NCBI GenBank assembly: GCA_035293565.1
Contig: DATGMP010000152.1
Span: 1-40,892 of the forward strand
Direction of reading: 5' to 3'
From: DATGMP01 sp035293565
Lineage (GTDB): Bacteria > Pseudomonadota > Alphaproteobacteria > BOG-932 > Roseiterribacteraceae
DNA: 40,892 nt
The notes beneath the pieces were generated by a model, which had not been told where the DNA came from, did no database searches, and worked only from the letters and a program-made list of their open reading frames with translations. This document shows, one piece after another, positions 8,533 through 16,515 of this stretch (its first letter is position 1; each line of letters opens with the position of its first letter). A program made the position numbers and the translations under genes.

Positions 8533-9287
8533 GCGCGCGCTGGTTTGCGGCTGCCTTGACGGCGGGCCTCGTAATCGTGGCGGGTGCGGCAAATGCGCAA
8601 ACCACTGCCGCAGATATGAATGCTGCGGCACCATTTGGTGTCTCCCCGGTGGGAGATCAGCGGATTTACGTGCACGGCCTACTCGATCAGTTTGAAGGGC
8701 GGGTCGGTGGCGACAACAGCTTTCGCTGGGACGGACAAGCTTGGGTCGGTACCGATACAAATCGCCTCTGGTTCAAAAGCGAAGGCTTTGCAAACGGCAA
8801 TGGCAAAGTCGAAGACGGTACCCACGAGGCCCTTTATGATCGCCCGATCAGCACGTATTTCGATTTACAGGGCGGCATTCGCTACGATATCGATTCCGGT
8901 CCATCACGCGGTTGGGCTGCGTTCGGCATCCAGGGCTTGGCCCCGCAATTCTTTGACGTTGAAGCGACGGCTTATGCGAGCGATTCCGGCCATTTCGCGG
9001 GGCGCCTCAAGGTCTCCTATGACCTCCTAATCACGCAGCGGCTGATCCTGCAACCCGAGGCCGAACTGAATCTCTACAGCAAGTCCGATCCGGGGCGTGG
9101 CATTGGACCAGGTCTGTCCGATCTCGATACCGGTCTACGCCTGCGCTACGAGATTTCGCGCAAGTTCGCTCCATACATCGGCGTCGCCTATCAAGAGAAA
9201 TTTGGCGGTACCGCAGGCTTCGCGCGACGTAACGGAGAGAGTGTCAACGGCGTTCGCTTCGTTTTTGGAATTCGATCATGGTTCTGA
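8529..9287 (+). CDS. copB: CopB-family outer-membrane copper protein
   Basis: This 252-aa protein has a signal peptide (residues 1-24, ending ANAQ) and the CopB domain pattern: LDQFEGR, WDGQAWVGTDTNRLWFKSEG, QGGIRYD, RGWAAFGIQGLAPQFFDVEATAY, QPEAELNLYSKSDPGRGIGPGLSDL and a final FVFGIRSWF. Alternating amphipathic strands and the terminal aromatic residue fit a small outer-membrane beta-barrel. CopB is classically encoded directly after copA, as here with a 4-base overlap, and supports copper resistance. It lacks the long Met/His-rich N-terminal stretch of some CopB proteins. Confidence 0.93.
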   Translation: MSARWFAAALTAGLVIVAGAANAQTTAADMNAAAPFGVSPVGDQRIYVHGLLDQFEGRVGGDNSFRWDGQAWVGTDTNRLWFKSEGFANGNGKVEDGTHEALYDRPISTYFDLQGGIRYDIDSGPSRGWAAFGIQGLAPQFFDVEATAYASDSGHFAGRLKVSYDLLITQRLILQPEAELNLYSKSDPGRGIGPGLSDLDTGLRLRYEISRKFAPYIGVAYQEKFGGTAGFARRNGESVNGVRFVFGIRSWF

Positions 9288-9433
9288 GCGAATGCTCGAC
9301 TTTCCTTGTGGGTTGGCGTGCGGTGGCGCGGCGATGAAATGTGTTGATTGGGAACTGGCTGCGACCAGTGCAATCGAATGCCAGCGCCAGCCGGCTTTTA
9401 GAGAGGCGTGGTGGTGCTGGAGATTGGTAGACC

Positions 9434-9568
9434 CTGAGCGAGGCTGAATACAGCGATCTCGTCAAAGGCAACATGGTGCACGGCGTGCAGCAACTATCGC
9501 GGCGCCGGCGCCCTATCTGGGAGTACGTCGCGGTCACGCCGAGGGCGGCAGCGTTGCACCAGCATTGA
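9434..9568 (+). pseudogene. possible coding remnant between copB and the HExxH gene
   Basis: A 44-codon open stretch without a start codon begins right after an in-frame TAG and ends at TGA. It translates to a sequence with the look of a real protein end (LSEAEYSDLVKGNMVHGVQQ, then RRRRPIWEYVAV). I do not recognise the family. It fills much of the 290-base gap after copB and may be the tail of a gene lost by rearrangement, or chance. Confidence 0.25.
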
Positions 9569-9578
9569 GGACATTGCC

Positions 9579-10292
9579 ATGACCGCCATGCACTTTCCGT
9601 TACGTCTGATTCTGTTCGGCCTGGTCCTGCTCAACCTGTCGCGGCTCCCCGCCGAGGCACAGGGCTGCGCAGATTTGCCGCCATCAGTTCTGCAATTTGA
9701 GCGGCCGACGGCGACCGAGGTGATCGAGCACACGGTTCCGGCGGAAGAGGTCGCGCGGCTATCGGGCGCACCCGGCAAGCCGCCGCCTCATCCGCTGATG
9801 GCGATGGCCTATGCGCTGGATAGCCACATTCGCACCGTCCACCGGGTGCTGCCGACCGCAGGCGGCTACTGTGATGCGCCCAAGGTTATCGTGGTGAGCT
9901 TCGGTATCGTGCGCCGCGACGTGTACATGGTTCCCGAAGCGGCGGCCGTGCCGTGCATCCGCGCGGCGTTGCTCGCCCATGAAGCTGTGCATGATCGGGT
10001 CATGGATCGCGCAGCGCTTGATTTCATGGAGCAGCATCGGGCGCAGCTTGCGCGCGTGATCGAGATGGCCCGCCAGCGCCCGGCGCCCGATGAAGCCTCT
10101 GCGAAAGCGTCTTTTGAGGTCGATTTGCTTAGGGTGCTCGGGGCGTTTACCGGCGAATTCGGCGCCACCGCCCGCGGACCGCTGCGTCAGGCGGTCGATA
10201 GCCCTGCGGAAATGGCGCATCTGGATGAGGCCTGCCACGGCGCCCTCGGCACAATGACGAGCGCGGTCCGCTTGTCTGGTACGGCGTTATGA
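9579..10292 (+). CDS. secreted hypothetical protein with HExxH motif
   Basis: This 237-aa protein has a signal peptide of about 27 residues (ending AEAQG), so it is probably periplasmic. The segment LLAHEAVHDRVMDRAAL contains HEAVH (residues ~134-138), the zinc-binding HExxH signature of zincin metallopeptidases. A Glu/Asp-rich helix region and FEVDLLRVLGAF follow, where a third ligand could sit. Two to four Cys residues (GCADLPP, GYCDAP, PCIRA, EACHG) could form disulfides. I do not recognise the family. It lies between copB and a permease gene on the same strand. A peptidase role is inferred from the motif only. Confidence 0.7.
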   Translation: MTAMHFPLRLILFGLVLLNLSRLPAEAQGCADLPPSVLQFERPTATEVIEHTVPAEEVARLSGAPGKPPPHPLMAMAYALDSHIRTVHRVLPTAGGYCDAPKVIVVSFGIVRRDVYMVPEAAAVPCIRAALLAHEAVHDRVMDRAALDFMEQHRAQLARVIEMARQRPAPDEASAKASFEVDLLRVLGAFTGEFGATARGPLRQAVDSPAEMAHLDEACHGALGTMTSAVRLSGTAL

Positions 10293-10349
10293 GGCGGGCG
10301 TCGATCAATCGACCAAGGAGGCCGGGGCGAAAAGCATCCCGGATGCGCA

Positions 10350-11504
10350 ATGCATGATCACACCATTTGGGCCCAACTCGGCGAGGCACTGTTTATGGCC
10401 GCCGGCATGTTCTGGGATGTCGGCTGGAGCCTGGTGCTAGGCTTCACTATCTCGGCGGCCATTCAGGCCTTCGTCTCGACCGAGGCGATGCGGCGCGCTT
10501 TCGGCCGCGACGACGCGCGCGCGATCGCGCTGGCGACAGCCGCCGGCGCCGTGAGCTCGAGCTGTTCCTACGCCTCGGCTGCGATCAGCCGCTCGCTGTT
10601 CAAAAAGGGTGCGGCGCTGATCCCATCGCTCGCGTTCCTGTTTGCGTCCACCAATCTCGTCATCGAGCTCGGCATCATCCTCTACCTGCTGATGGGCTGG
10701 CAATTTACCGCCGCCGAATGGATTGGGGGAGTCGTACTGGTGGTCATCATGACGATGCTCGTACGCCTTACCTATCCTGCGCATCTCGTCGAAGAGGCGC
10801 GTGATCACCCCGAAACCACAGGCGGCCATACGCACGAGGCCATGACCCTGGAGGGCGGGAATCTTTGGCAGAAATTGCGCAAGCCCGAAACGCGCATCGC
10901 GATTGCCCAAAACTTTGCCATGGATGCAACGATGCTGTGGAAGGACCTGTTCGCCGGCTTCCTGATCGCGGGTGTGCTGGCCGCCTTCGTGCCCAATGGT
11001 CTGTGGGAGGCGCTGTTCCTTAAAGACACGTCGCCTTGGGTTCACGTTCCCGTCAATGCCCTGCTCGGCCCGCTGATCGCGGTCGTCACCTTTGTCTGCT
11101 CGATTGGCAACGTGCCCATGGCGGCGGTGCTATGGGGTTCCGGCATCAGCTTTGGCGGCGTACTCGCGTTTCTCTATGCCGATCTGATTGTCATTCCGCT
11201 GCTTGATGTCTATCGGCGTTATTACGGATGGCGCATGGCGAGTTACATTTTCGCAATCTTTTACGCGACCATGGTGCTGGCCGGTCTTCTGATGGATGTA
11301 GCCTTCACCGCGCTTGGCTTGGTGCCGCCGCCGGACCCGAACATCCGCGCCGAGATCACGAATTTCAGTCTCAATTACACATTCTGGCTCAACCTGATTT
11401 TTGGTGCGTTGGCGGTCTATTTTTTCTGGCTCAATCGGTGGCACCCGATGCAGCACAGTCATCCCCAGCACGGCGAACACAATGAACATCATCACCATCC
11501 CTAA
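10350..11504 (+). CDS. ArsP/UPF0718-family permease with His-rich tail
   Basis: This 384-aa polytopic inner-membrane protein has about eight to ten hydrophobic segments and the family signatures SSSCSYASAAISRSLFKKGA and FASTNLVIELGIILY of the permease family PF03773 (DUF318, ArsP/YraQ). Some members export trivalent organoarsenicals, and others are of unknown substrate. A cytoplasmic loop (residues ~155-180) contains GGHTHEA. The last ~20 residues are full of His (HPMQHSHPQHGEHNEHHHHP), which suggests metal binding. It closes the metal block and is followed by a short AT-richer gap before luxR. Substrate assignment is open: a soft metal or metalloid is likely from context. Confidence 0.85.
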   Translation: MHDHTIWAQLGEALFMAAGMFWDVGWSLVLGFTISAAIQAFVSTEAMRRAFGRDDARAIALATAAGAVSSSCSYASAAISRSLFKKGAALIPSLAFLFASTNLVIELGIILYLLMGWQFTAAEWIGGVVLVVIMTMLVRLTYPAHLVEEARDHPETTGGHTHEAMTLEGGNLWQKLRKPETRIAIAQNFAMDATMLWKDLFAGFLIAGVLAAFVPNGLWEALFLKDTSPWVHVPVNALLGPLIAVVTFVCSIGNVPMAAVLWGSGISFGGVLAFLYADLIVIPLLDVYRRYYGWRMASYIFAIFYATMVLAGLLMDVAFTALGLVPPPDPNIRAEITNFSLNYTFWLNLIFGALAVYFFWLNRWHPMQHSHPQHGEHNEHHHHP

Positions 11505-11590
11505 TAGGAGAGCGCTAGGAGAGACTCACGAAGGTTTGGACGATTGCGGAGCTTTCGAAGTCACGGCTTAGCGCTAATGCCCGTAACTAA

Positions 11591-12293
11591 ATGCATCGTG
11601 TGTTTCAACGTTTCATCGACGGCCTCGTGGCGAATGCCGATGCTGAAGGTCTCCGAGCCGTTCTTGCCGAGGCCAGCACCGCACTCGATCTGAGCTGCTT
11701 TGCGTATCTATCTCTACCAACTCTTCGCTCGAACGATCCCCTGCTTATTTCGAACTACCCGGTAGAATGGACCGACCACTATCTCCATCAACGCTACGAA
11801 CGAGTCGATCCGGTCATCATTGAGGCATTGGCAACTCCCGAGCCATTCGAGTGGGGACACGAATTTTCTTTGAAGTCTCTATCGAAGCCACAACAAGCAT
11901 TGCTAGATGAGGCGGCACAGTTCGGTATTCACTGTGCCAATTCACGATCCGCGCGGCCCAATCGCGGCGGTCACATTCGCTACCGACGAGCGCCGTGCGA
12001 ATTTTCGGCGATGCATCGAGCAACACCAGCACGTCGTCCAGCTCATGGCAATGTACTTTCATGCGCATGCGCGCCGTAGACTCACACCGGGCCGCGTTGT
12101 CGATGGTGTCGTGCTATCTCCGCGAGAGCTGCAATGTCTCGAATGGGCGGCACAAGGAAAGTCTGCGTGGGAGATCGGACGTCTTCTGAACGTTTCACGC
12201 CGCACAGCGGCATTTCATCTCGACAATGCCAAAACGAAATTCGGCGTCCGCACTATCTGCCAGGCCGTCGCGAAATTGGCCGCCGCTAAATAG
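11591..12293 (+). pseudogene. traR: TraR/LuxR-family quorum-sensing regulator, frameshifted
   Basis: Two overlapping frames together form one LuxR-type protein. The first (11591-12079) gives an autoinducer-binding domain with the conserved SNYPVEWTDHYLHQRY, RVDPVI and PFEWG up to AAQFGI. The second (from ~11907 to 12293) continues with FTVPIHDPRGPIAAVTFA and the C-terminal LuxR helix-turn-helix LSPRELQCLEWAAQGKSAWE ... NVSRRTAAFHLDNAKTKFGV. The break lies near 11920-11932. Compared with the usual family pattern (FGI, two or three residues, G, FTVPIHD), a deletion of about 11 bases fits the missing residues and frame. As read, a full regulator cannot be made. A truncated DNA-binding-only protein from the ATG at 11907 is possible. 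A sequencing error cannot be excluded. Confidence 0.8.
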
Positions 12294-12309
12294 GTTCCCC
12301 CTTCCGGCC

Positions 12310-12327
12310 CCTGTGCAACTGCACAGG
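12310..12327 (+). promoter_or_regulatory. tra-box/lux-box-like palindrome
   Basis: CCTGTGCAACTGCACAGG consists of two perfect 8-base inverted arms around a 2-base centre. Length and core (TGTGCA...TGCACA) match the 18-bp tra box bound by TraR-type LuxR proteins. It lies 61 bases before the luxI start, a suitable distance for an activator site just upstream of a promoter. This suggests luxI was autoinduced by the neighbouring LuxR protein. Confidence 0.75.
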
Positions 12328-12388
12328 ATGCGAAAACCTCAGCTGATCGCCTTCTATCGCGCAGGTCCACCCCTGCCAGGAGGCGAAT

Positions 12389-13057
12389 ATGCTCCAACTC
12401 ATCACCCCCGATCGTTACGGCGAGTTCGTCGGCGACCTCGCCGAAATGCATCGGCTTCGCTATCGCATTTTCAAGGAACGGCTCGGCTGGGACGTCCAGG
12501 TCAGCGGCGACATGGAAGTCGATGAATTCGATGCGTGTCGGCCAGTCTATCTCCTGCAGCGGGACGCTGACGGTCGAGTTCAAGGCTGCGTCCGGCTCTT
12601 GCCGACGACCGGCCCCACCATGCTTCGCGATACCTTCCCGTCGCTCCTGGACGGAGACGCTGCGCCGGCATCTGACGCCATCTGGGAAAGCAGCCGCTTC
12701 GGCGTCGATCTGTGCACCAGAGAGGCGAAGACGGCGGGCAGCATCGCACGAGCGACCTACGAACTCTTCGCCGGCATGATCGAGTTCGGCTTGACGCGGC
12801 AGCTCACCGACATCGTCACTGTGACGGACGCCCGGATGGAACGGATTCTTTGCCGCGCCCGATGGCCTTTGAAGCGTCTCGGCACGCCGCGGCCGATCGG
12901 GAAAACGGTCGCCATCGCGGGCTACCTCGAAGTCTCGCGCGAGCGGCTGCGGAGTGTTCGAGAAGCCGGAGGTCTCAGCGCGCCAGCGATCTTTGATGGG
13001 GGAGTCCGAATCGGACGGTTCACTCCACGCGAAGCGGCGGAGAAGGCGGTCGCGTAA
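12389..13057 (+). CDS. LuxI/TraI-family acyl-homoserine-lactone synthase
   Basis: This 222-aa protein makes N-acyl-homoserine lactones from S-adenosylmethionine and acyl-ACP in the cytoplasm. Conserved LuxI residues are visible: MHRLRYRIFKERLGWDV (Arg, Phe and Trp of the N-terminal pocket), DEFD, GCVRLLPTTGPTML, and WESSRFGVD with the invariant Glu and Arg. A strong ribosome site AGGAGG lies just before the ATG. It follows the broken luxR gene and the tra-box-like palindrome and faces the trb operon, the same logic as quorum control of conjugation in Ti plasmids and rhizobial ICEs. The reading frame is intact. The acyl chain cannot be predicted. Confidence 0.93.
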   Translation: MLQLITPDRYGEFVGDLAEMHRLRYRIFKERLGWDVQVSGDMEVDEFDACRPVYLLQRDADGRVQGCVRLLPTTGPTMLRDTFPSLLDGDAAPASDAIWESSRFGVDLCTREAKTAGSIARATYELFAGMIEFGLTRQLTDIVTVTDARMERILCRARWPLKRLGTPRPIGKTVAIAGYLEVSRERLRSVREAGGLSAPAIFDGGVRIGRFTPREAAEKAVA

Positions 13058-13210
13058 GTCCTCGATCGGCAGCCGGTGGAAGCCGGCGCCGGCGAGCGCC
13101 GCCGCCGCAAGCGACTTTGTTCGCTCGGTCCGTCGACCCGCCGCTTGCCACACCCTTGCTGCCGATTCCTGCATCGGAGGCGCAGAGTAAACTTGCAAAG
13201 CCTGTCGGAC

Positions 13211-14098
13211 ATGGAGATTCGTGATCTCATGTATCTCGAGGCGTCGGCGGCCGCAGGCAACTTCACGCATGCCGCCAGGGTTCTCGGAATTAACACCTCG
13301 ACGATCAGCCGTCGCGTGGGGCGTTTTGAGGACGAACTCGGTCTCGCGGTCTTTGAACGTGGCCACGCGGGCGTTCGGCTGACGACGGGCGGCAAGGCGG
13401 TGCTGCCGCACATCCGCCGCGCCTTGGCCGAGCTTGAGGCCATTCGTCAAGCCGGTGATCAGAACGGCAACGGGATCGTCGGCGAGGTTCGGCTCGCGGT
13501 GCGGATGCCGCCGGTCGGCGAACCGCTGCGGGACCTCTTGTCCGGATGGCGAGAAAGACATCCAGAGGTCGTCCTTTCGATCGCGGAAATGAACGAGTGG
13601 GAGACCCAGAGGGCCGTGCGGGAGCGTCGGATCGACGTTGCTTTGATGACGAGCCACACGTTGTGGCCCGACGCCGTGACGGCGCCGCTCTACCGCGAGC
13701 GGATCGTCGCGGCGATCCCATACGAACATCCACTCTCGAAGTGCGAGGCGGTCAACTGGAAAAGATTGCGGAGGGAAACCATCCTTGTTCAAGGCTGGGA
13801 TAACAGTCATTCCGCCCGCGAGTTCTACGCCTCGTTTATGGGCTGCGGGGTCAGGTTCGAGTCGCACGCCAGCAGCAAGCAGTGCGTGTTCGCGCTGGTC
13901 GCAGCCGGGTTCGGGATTACCCTCGCCACGACCAGCCAGGCGGAAGTCGTGTTCCCGGGCGTCGTCTATCGGCCGATCCGCGAGGAGAACGCTTGGGTGC
14001 AGGTCGAGCTCGTGTGGTGCCCGGATGCCGAAGACCCGGCCGTCGGACGGTTCGTCGCCTTCATGCGCGATGAGGCGCGCTCACGTCAGCTTTTCTGA
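13211..14098 (+). CDS. LysR-family transcriptional regulator
   Basis: This ~295-aa regulator has an N-terminal winged helix (residues 1-60: FTHAARVLGINTSTISRRVG, then LFERGHAGVRLTTGG) and a C-terminal LysR substrate-binding domain (GEVRLAVRMPP, RERRIDVALMTSH, VAAGFGITL). The ATG at 13211 matches usual LysR lengths. A TTG at 13193, with GGAGG about 12 bases upstream, is an alternative start adding six residues. It lies 150 bases after luxI on the same strand. Its last 18 bases overlap the 3' end of the convergent DUF2274 gene. Such regulators next to luxI may modulate transfer genes, but no target site was identified. Confidence 0.9.
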   Translation: MEIRDLMYLEASAAAGNFTHAARVLGINTSTISRRVGRFEDELGLAVFERGHAGVRLTTGGKAVLPHIRRALAELEAIRQAGDQNGNGIVGEVRLAVRMPPVGEPLRDLLSGWRERHPEVVLSIAEMNEWETQRAVRERRIDVALMTSHTLWPDAVTAPLYRERIVAAIPYEHPLSKCEAVNWKRLRRETILVQGWDNSHSAREFYASFMGCGVRFESHASSKQCVFALVAAGFGITLATTSQAEVVFPGVVYRPIREENAWVQVELVWCPDAEDPAVGRFVAFMRDEARSRQLF

Positions 14099-14350
14099 GC
14101 CGGATTTTTCAGAATGTGGACGCTGCGGCGGGGATTCCGTGCGGCGCAGCTTGGCGAAGGCGCGGTCGGTCGCCATGAACCGCACCAACATGGGACCGAT
14201 CAGCTTTGCTGGCTCCACCACTCCCTGGCCAGTTTCACGGCCGAGCGCATTGCCATAGGCCACGAGGTCGCGATGAATGGTGGCCGGCAATTCGATCGTG
14301 AGCTTGACCGGCTTGTCGTCCGGAATCGTCCCGAGCTTCAGCTTTGCCAT
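14081..14350 (-). CDS. DUF2274 family protein
   Basis: This 89-aa protein (MAKLKLGTIPDDKPVKLTIE, then LPATIHRDLVAYGNALGRE) matches DUF2274, a small family found as the last gene after trbI in Trb-type conjugation operons. The N-terminal beta strand plus two helices resembles a ribbon-helix-helix fold, so it might be a DNA-binding repressor, but its function is not established. It starts 9 bases after the trbI stop and ends in a tail-to-tail 18-base overlap with the LysR gene. Confidence 0.85.
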   Translation of the reverse strand: MAKLKLGTIPDDKPVKLTIELPATIHRDLVAYGNALGRETGQGVVEPAKLIGPMLVRFMATDRAFAKLRRTESPPQRPHSEKSGSEKLT

Positions 14351-14359
14351 GTTGGTTCC

Positions 14360-15532
14360 TCATGCGCCGTAGGGTTCGAGGACGAGATCGTGGGTGACCA
14401 TCACGCGCACGGGGAAGCCCGGCCTGATGGTGATGGTCGGCTGAATGTTGAGAGAGCGCCCGACGACTTGCTCGCCGACCTGGCTGAAGCTCTGCGATGC
14501 GCCCTGTCGGATCGCCTGCGCCAGATTGTTCTCGCTGTTGCTCGTGCCCGCTTCGGAGCCGACGCTCAAGAGCGTGGAGAGAATCGCCGCCTTGAACAGC
14601 ATGCCCCAATGGTTGTCGACCTCGTCCTCGAGGCCGGCATAGCCCTCGGTGTCGGCGCCCGGCTGACGTTCCAGGACGATCGAGTGGCCATTTGGCATGA
14701 TCAGGCGATTCCAGACGAGGAGCGCGCGCGTCTGCCCAAAGGCGATCTGCGCATCGTACTGCCCGACCAGGCGCGCGCCTTGGGGGATGAGAAGGATCTT
14801 TCCCGTCGGGCTGTCATAGACGTCTTCCGTCACCTGAGCGGTAACCTGACCGGGAAGGTCTGAGCGCAGGCCGGTGATCAACGCTGCAGGGATCACCGCG
14901 CCCGCTTGCAGAATGTATTTGCTGGCGGCGGGCTGGACGCGGTCCGGGCTCGTGGTGCGGCGGTCCACGGCGCCGTTGAGAAACGCGAGCTTGTGATCCT
15001 GCGAGGTCAGGTCGCTTGAACCGACGGCCGCGACGCCAGGCGTCGCGCCGGCCGGAGTTGCAGCCGAGCCTGTTGGCGCAGTTTGGCGGACATTCGCCGT
15101 CGTGAAGAGACGGCTCGTGCGCGCGGCCTCTTGCTCTTGCGCGATCCGCTGCTGTTCGGGATCGGTGCCGGCCGGCATGCCGGGGGCTGGGGCTCCGCTA
15201 TTGAGGATCGGCCGGCCGAGATCGCCGGGAAGCGGCGGCCCGAGCTGCGGCGCGGGCTTGGGCAGCCCCGTGTAATCCCGGGGAAGATTCGCCAGGCCAT
15301 CGGGCGTGTTGCGATTGTTGGTGTTGTAGAGTTCGGAGCCCGTGGTCTGATGCTGCGGCTTTAGAGCGAAGAACAATGCGCCGCCGATGCCGAGCGCCGC
15401 TGCCGTGCCTAAGCCGAGAAGCACTCTGCGCGACAGACGGGTGACCGGCGGTCGGCTCGATCGCAGCCGCATCTCCTCGGCCGGGCGACTGCCTTCAGTC
15501 GACCTGCCTTCTTCACGGGCTCCATCCGTCAC
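14360..15532 (-). CDS. trbI: TrbI/VirB10-type mating-channel protein
   Basis: This 390-aa inner-membrane protein has one membrane span at about residues 38-57 (LLGLGTAAALGIGGALFFAL), a Pro/Ala-rich periplasmic linker and a C-terminal VirB10 beta-barrel domain with YILQAGAVIPAALITGLRSD, QVTEDVYDSPTGKILLIPQG, and RPGFPVRVMVTHDLVL at the end. VirB10 spans both membranes and gates the outer-membrane core of the type IV secretion system. It begins with GTG, whose GTGA overlaps the trbG stop. Confidence 0.95.
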   Translation of the reverse strand: MTDGAREEGRSTEGSRPAEEMRLRSSRPPVTRLSRRVLLGLGTAAALGIGGALFFALKPQHQTTGSELYNTNNRNTPDGLANLPRDYTGLPKPAPQLGPPLPGDLGRPILNSGAPAPGMPAGTDPEQQRIAQEQEAARTSRLFTTANVRQTAPTGSAATPAGATPGVAAVGSSDLTSQDHKLAFLNGAVDRRTTSPDRVQPAASKYILQAGAVIPAALITGLRSDLPGQVTAQVTEDVYDSPTGKILLIPQGARLVGQYDAQIAFGQTRALLVWNRLIMPNGHSIVLERQPGADTEGYAGLEDEVDNHWGMLFKAAILSTLLSVGSEAGTSNSENNLAQAIRQGASQSFSQVGEQVVGRSLNIQPTITIRPGFPVRVMVTHDLVLEPYGA

Positions 15533-16515
15533 GACTGCGGCCTCCCGTCTGTGCGGACAATCCGCACGAGCTGCTGATGTTTGCCGCCGAGCTTGAGCTC
15601 GGCTGCGGCGAACAGCCGATCGACGATCATGTGATTGCCTTTGACGCGGTAGTTGACGAGCTGGCCGTCGCCCTCGGCGCCGATGACCCAGAGCGGCGGC
15701 AACTCGCCCTGGCTGATGCCGTTCGGAAACTCGATGAACACCTGCCGGCCGTCATCGAACGCGCGCAGTGGTCGCCACGCGGGGTTGTCGCCTTCGATGC
15801 GATAGCGGAAATTCAGCGCGTTGATGTCGACGCCGGTCGCCACAGGCATCGCAGCATCGGCCGCCGCGTTTTGCTGGCGAAGGGCGATGAGCTGGTCTTG
15901 CGCATAGGCCCAGGAGACCGACGCCATGTAGGTTTTCTCGTCGGAATGCAGTTCGAGGTGATAGGTCCGCCGATCGGTGTTGATGACGAGGTTGCTGATG
16001 AGATCGGCGCGCGTCGGCTTGACGAGAATGTGGATGCGCTTGGCCGCGCCGGCGCCGCTCTCCGTGTCGCCGATGATCCAGCGTACGGTGTCGCCGGCCG
16101 CGACGGGGCCGGAGCCGACAAGCTGCTCGCCCGGCTCGAGCGCGATGTCCGTGATTTCGCCGGGCGCGGCATAGACCTGATAGAGGGCGCCGTCGGAGAA
16201 GGGATAGACCTGGATGGCGTTGAGATAGCCGGCCCGCGTTGGCTGAATGCGTGCGGCGCCATTCGCCTGGTCGACGCGCGCGTGCGGATCCGCGGGTTCG
16301 GGTGGCGCTTTCGTCGATCCGGGAAGCTGTTTGAGCTGGCCGGGCAGAGGTAGCGGCTTGGGCAGCTCGACGATCTGCACGGGCTTGGGTGGATCGGGCT
16401 GAAGCACAGCTTGCTTCGGCGTGTCGTCGTAGGTGATCTCGGGCGGCTTCCACGTCGAGCACGCTGCCAGGGACATCGAAACAAGCAGAAGGGTTGCGAG
16501 GGGCAGCGAGCGCAT
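15529..16515 (-). CDS. trbG: TrbG/VirB9-type lipoprotein
   Basis: This 328-aa protein has a lipoprotein signal peptide with lipobox LAAC (Cys ~19) and the VirB9 (CagX) domain: NAIQVYPFSDGALYQVYAAP, VRWIIGDTESG, HILVKPTRADLISNLVINTD and RTYHLELHS. It forms the outer-membrane core with TrbI. Most VirB9 systems place the lipid anchor on VirB7, so a lipobox on TrbG matches Trb systems, which lack a separate VirB7. It overlaps trbF by one base (TGATG). Confidence 0.95.
   Translation of the reverse strand: MRSLPLATLLLVSMSLAACSTWKPPEITYDDTPKQAVLQPDPPKPVQIVELPKPLPLPGQLKQLPGSTKAPPEPADPHARVDQANGAARIQPTRAGYLNAIQVYPFSDGALYQVYAAPGEITDIALEPGEQLVGSGPVAAGDTVRWIIGDTESGAGAAKRIHILVKPTRADLISNLVINTDRRTYHLELHSDEKTYMASVSWAYAQDQLIALRQQNAAADAAMPVATGVDINALNFRYRIEGDNPAWRPLRAFDDGRQVFIEFPNGISQGELPPLWVIGAEGDGQLVNYRVKGNHMIVDRLFAAAELKLGGKHQQLVRIVRTDGRPQS

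Noticed and set aside
12215..13867. 550-codon frame on the - strand opposite luxI and LysR
   Set aside because: It is a GC-rich antisense shadow of two clear genes, rich in Arg/Pro/Ala with no recognisable domain.
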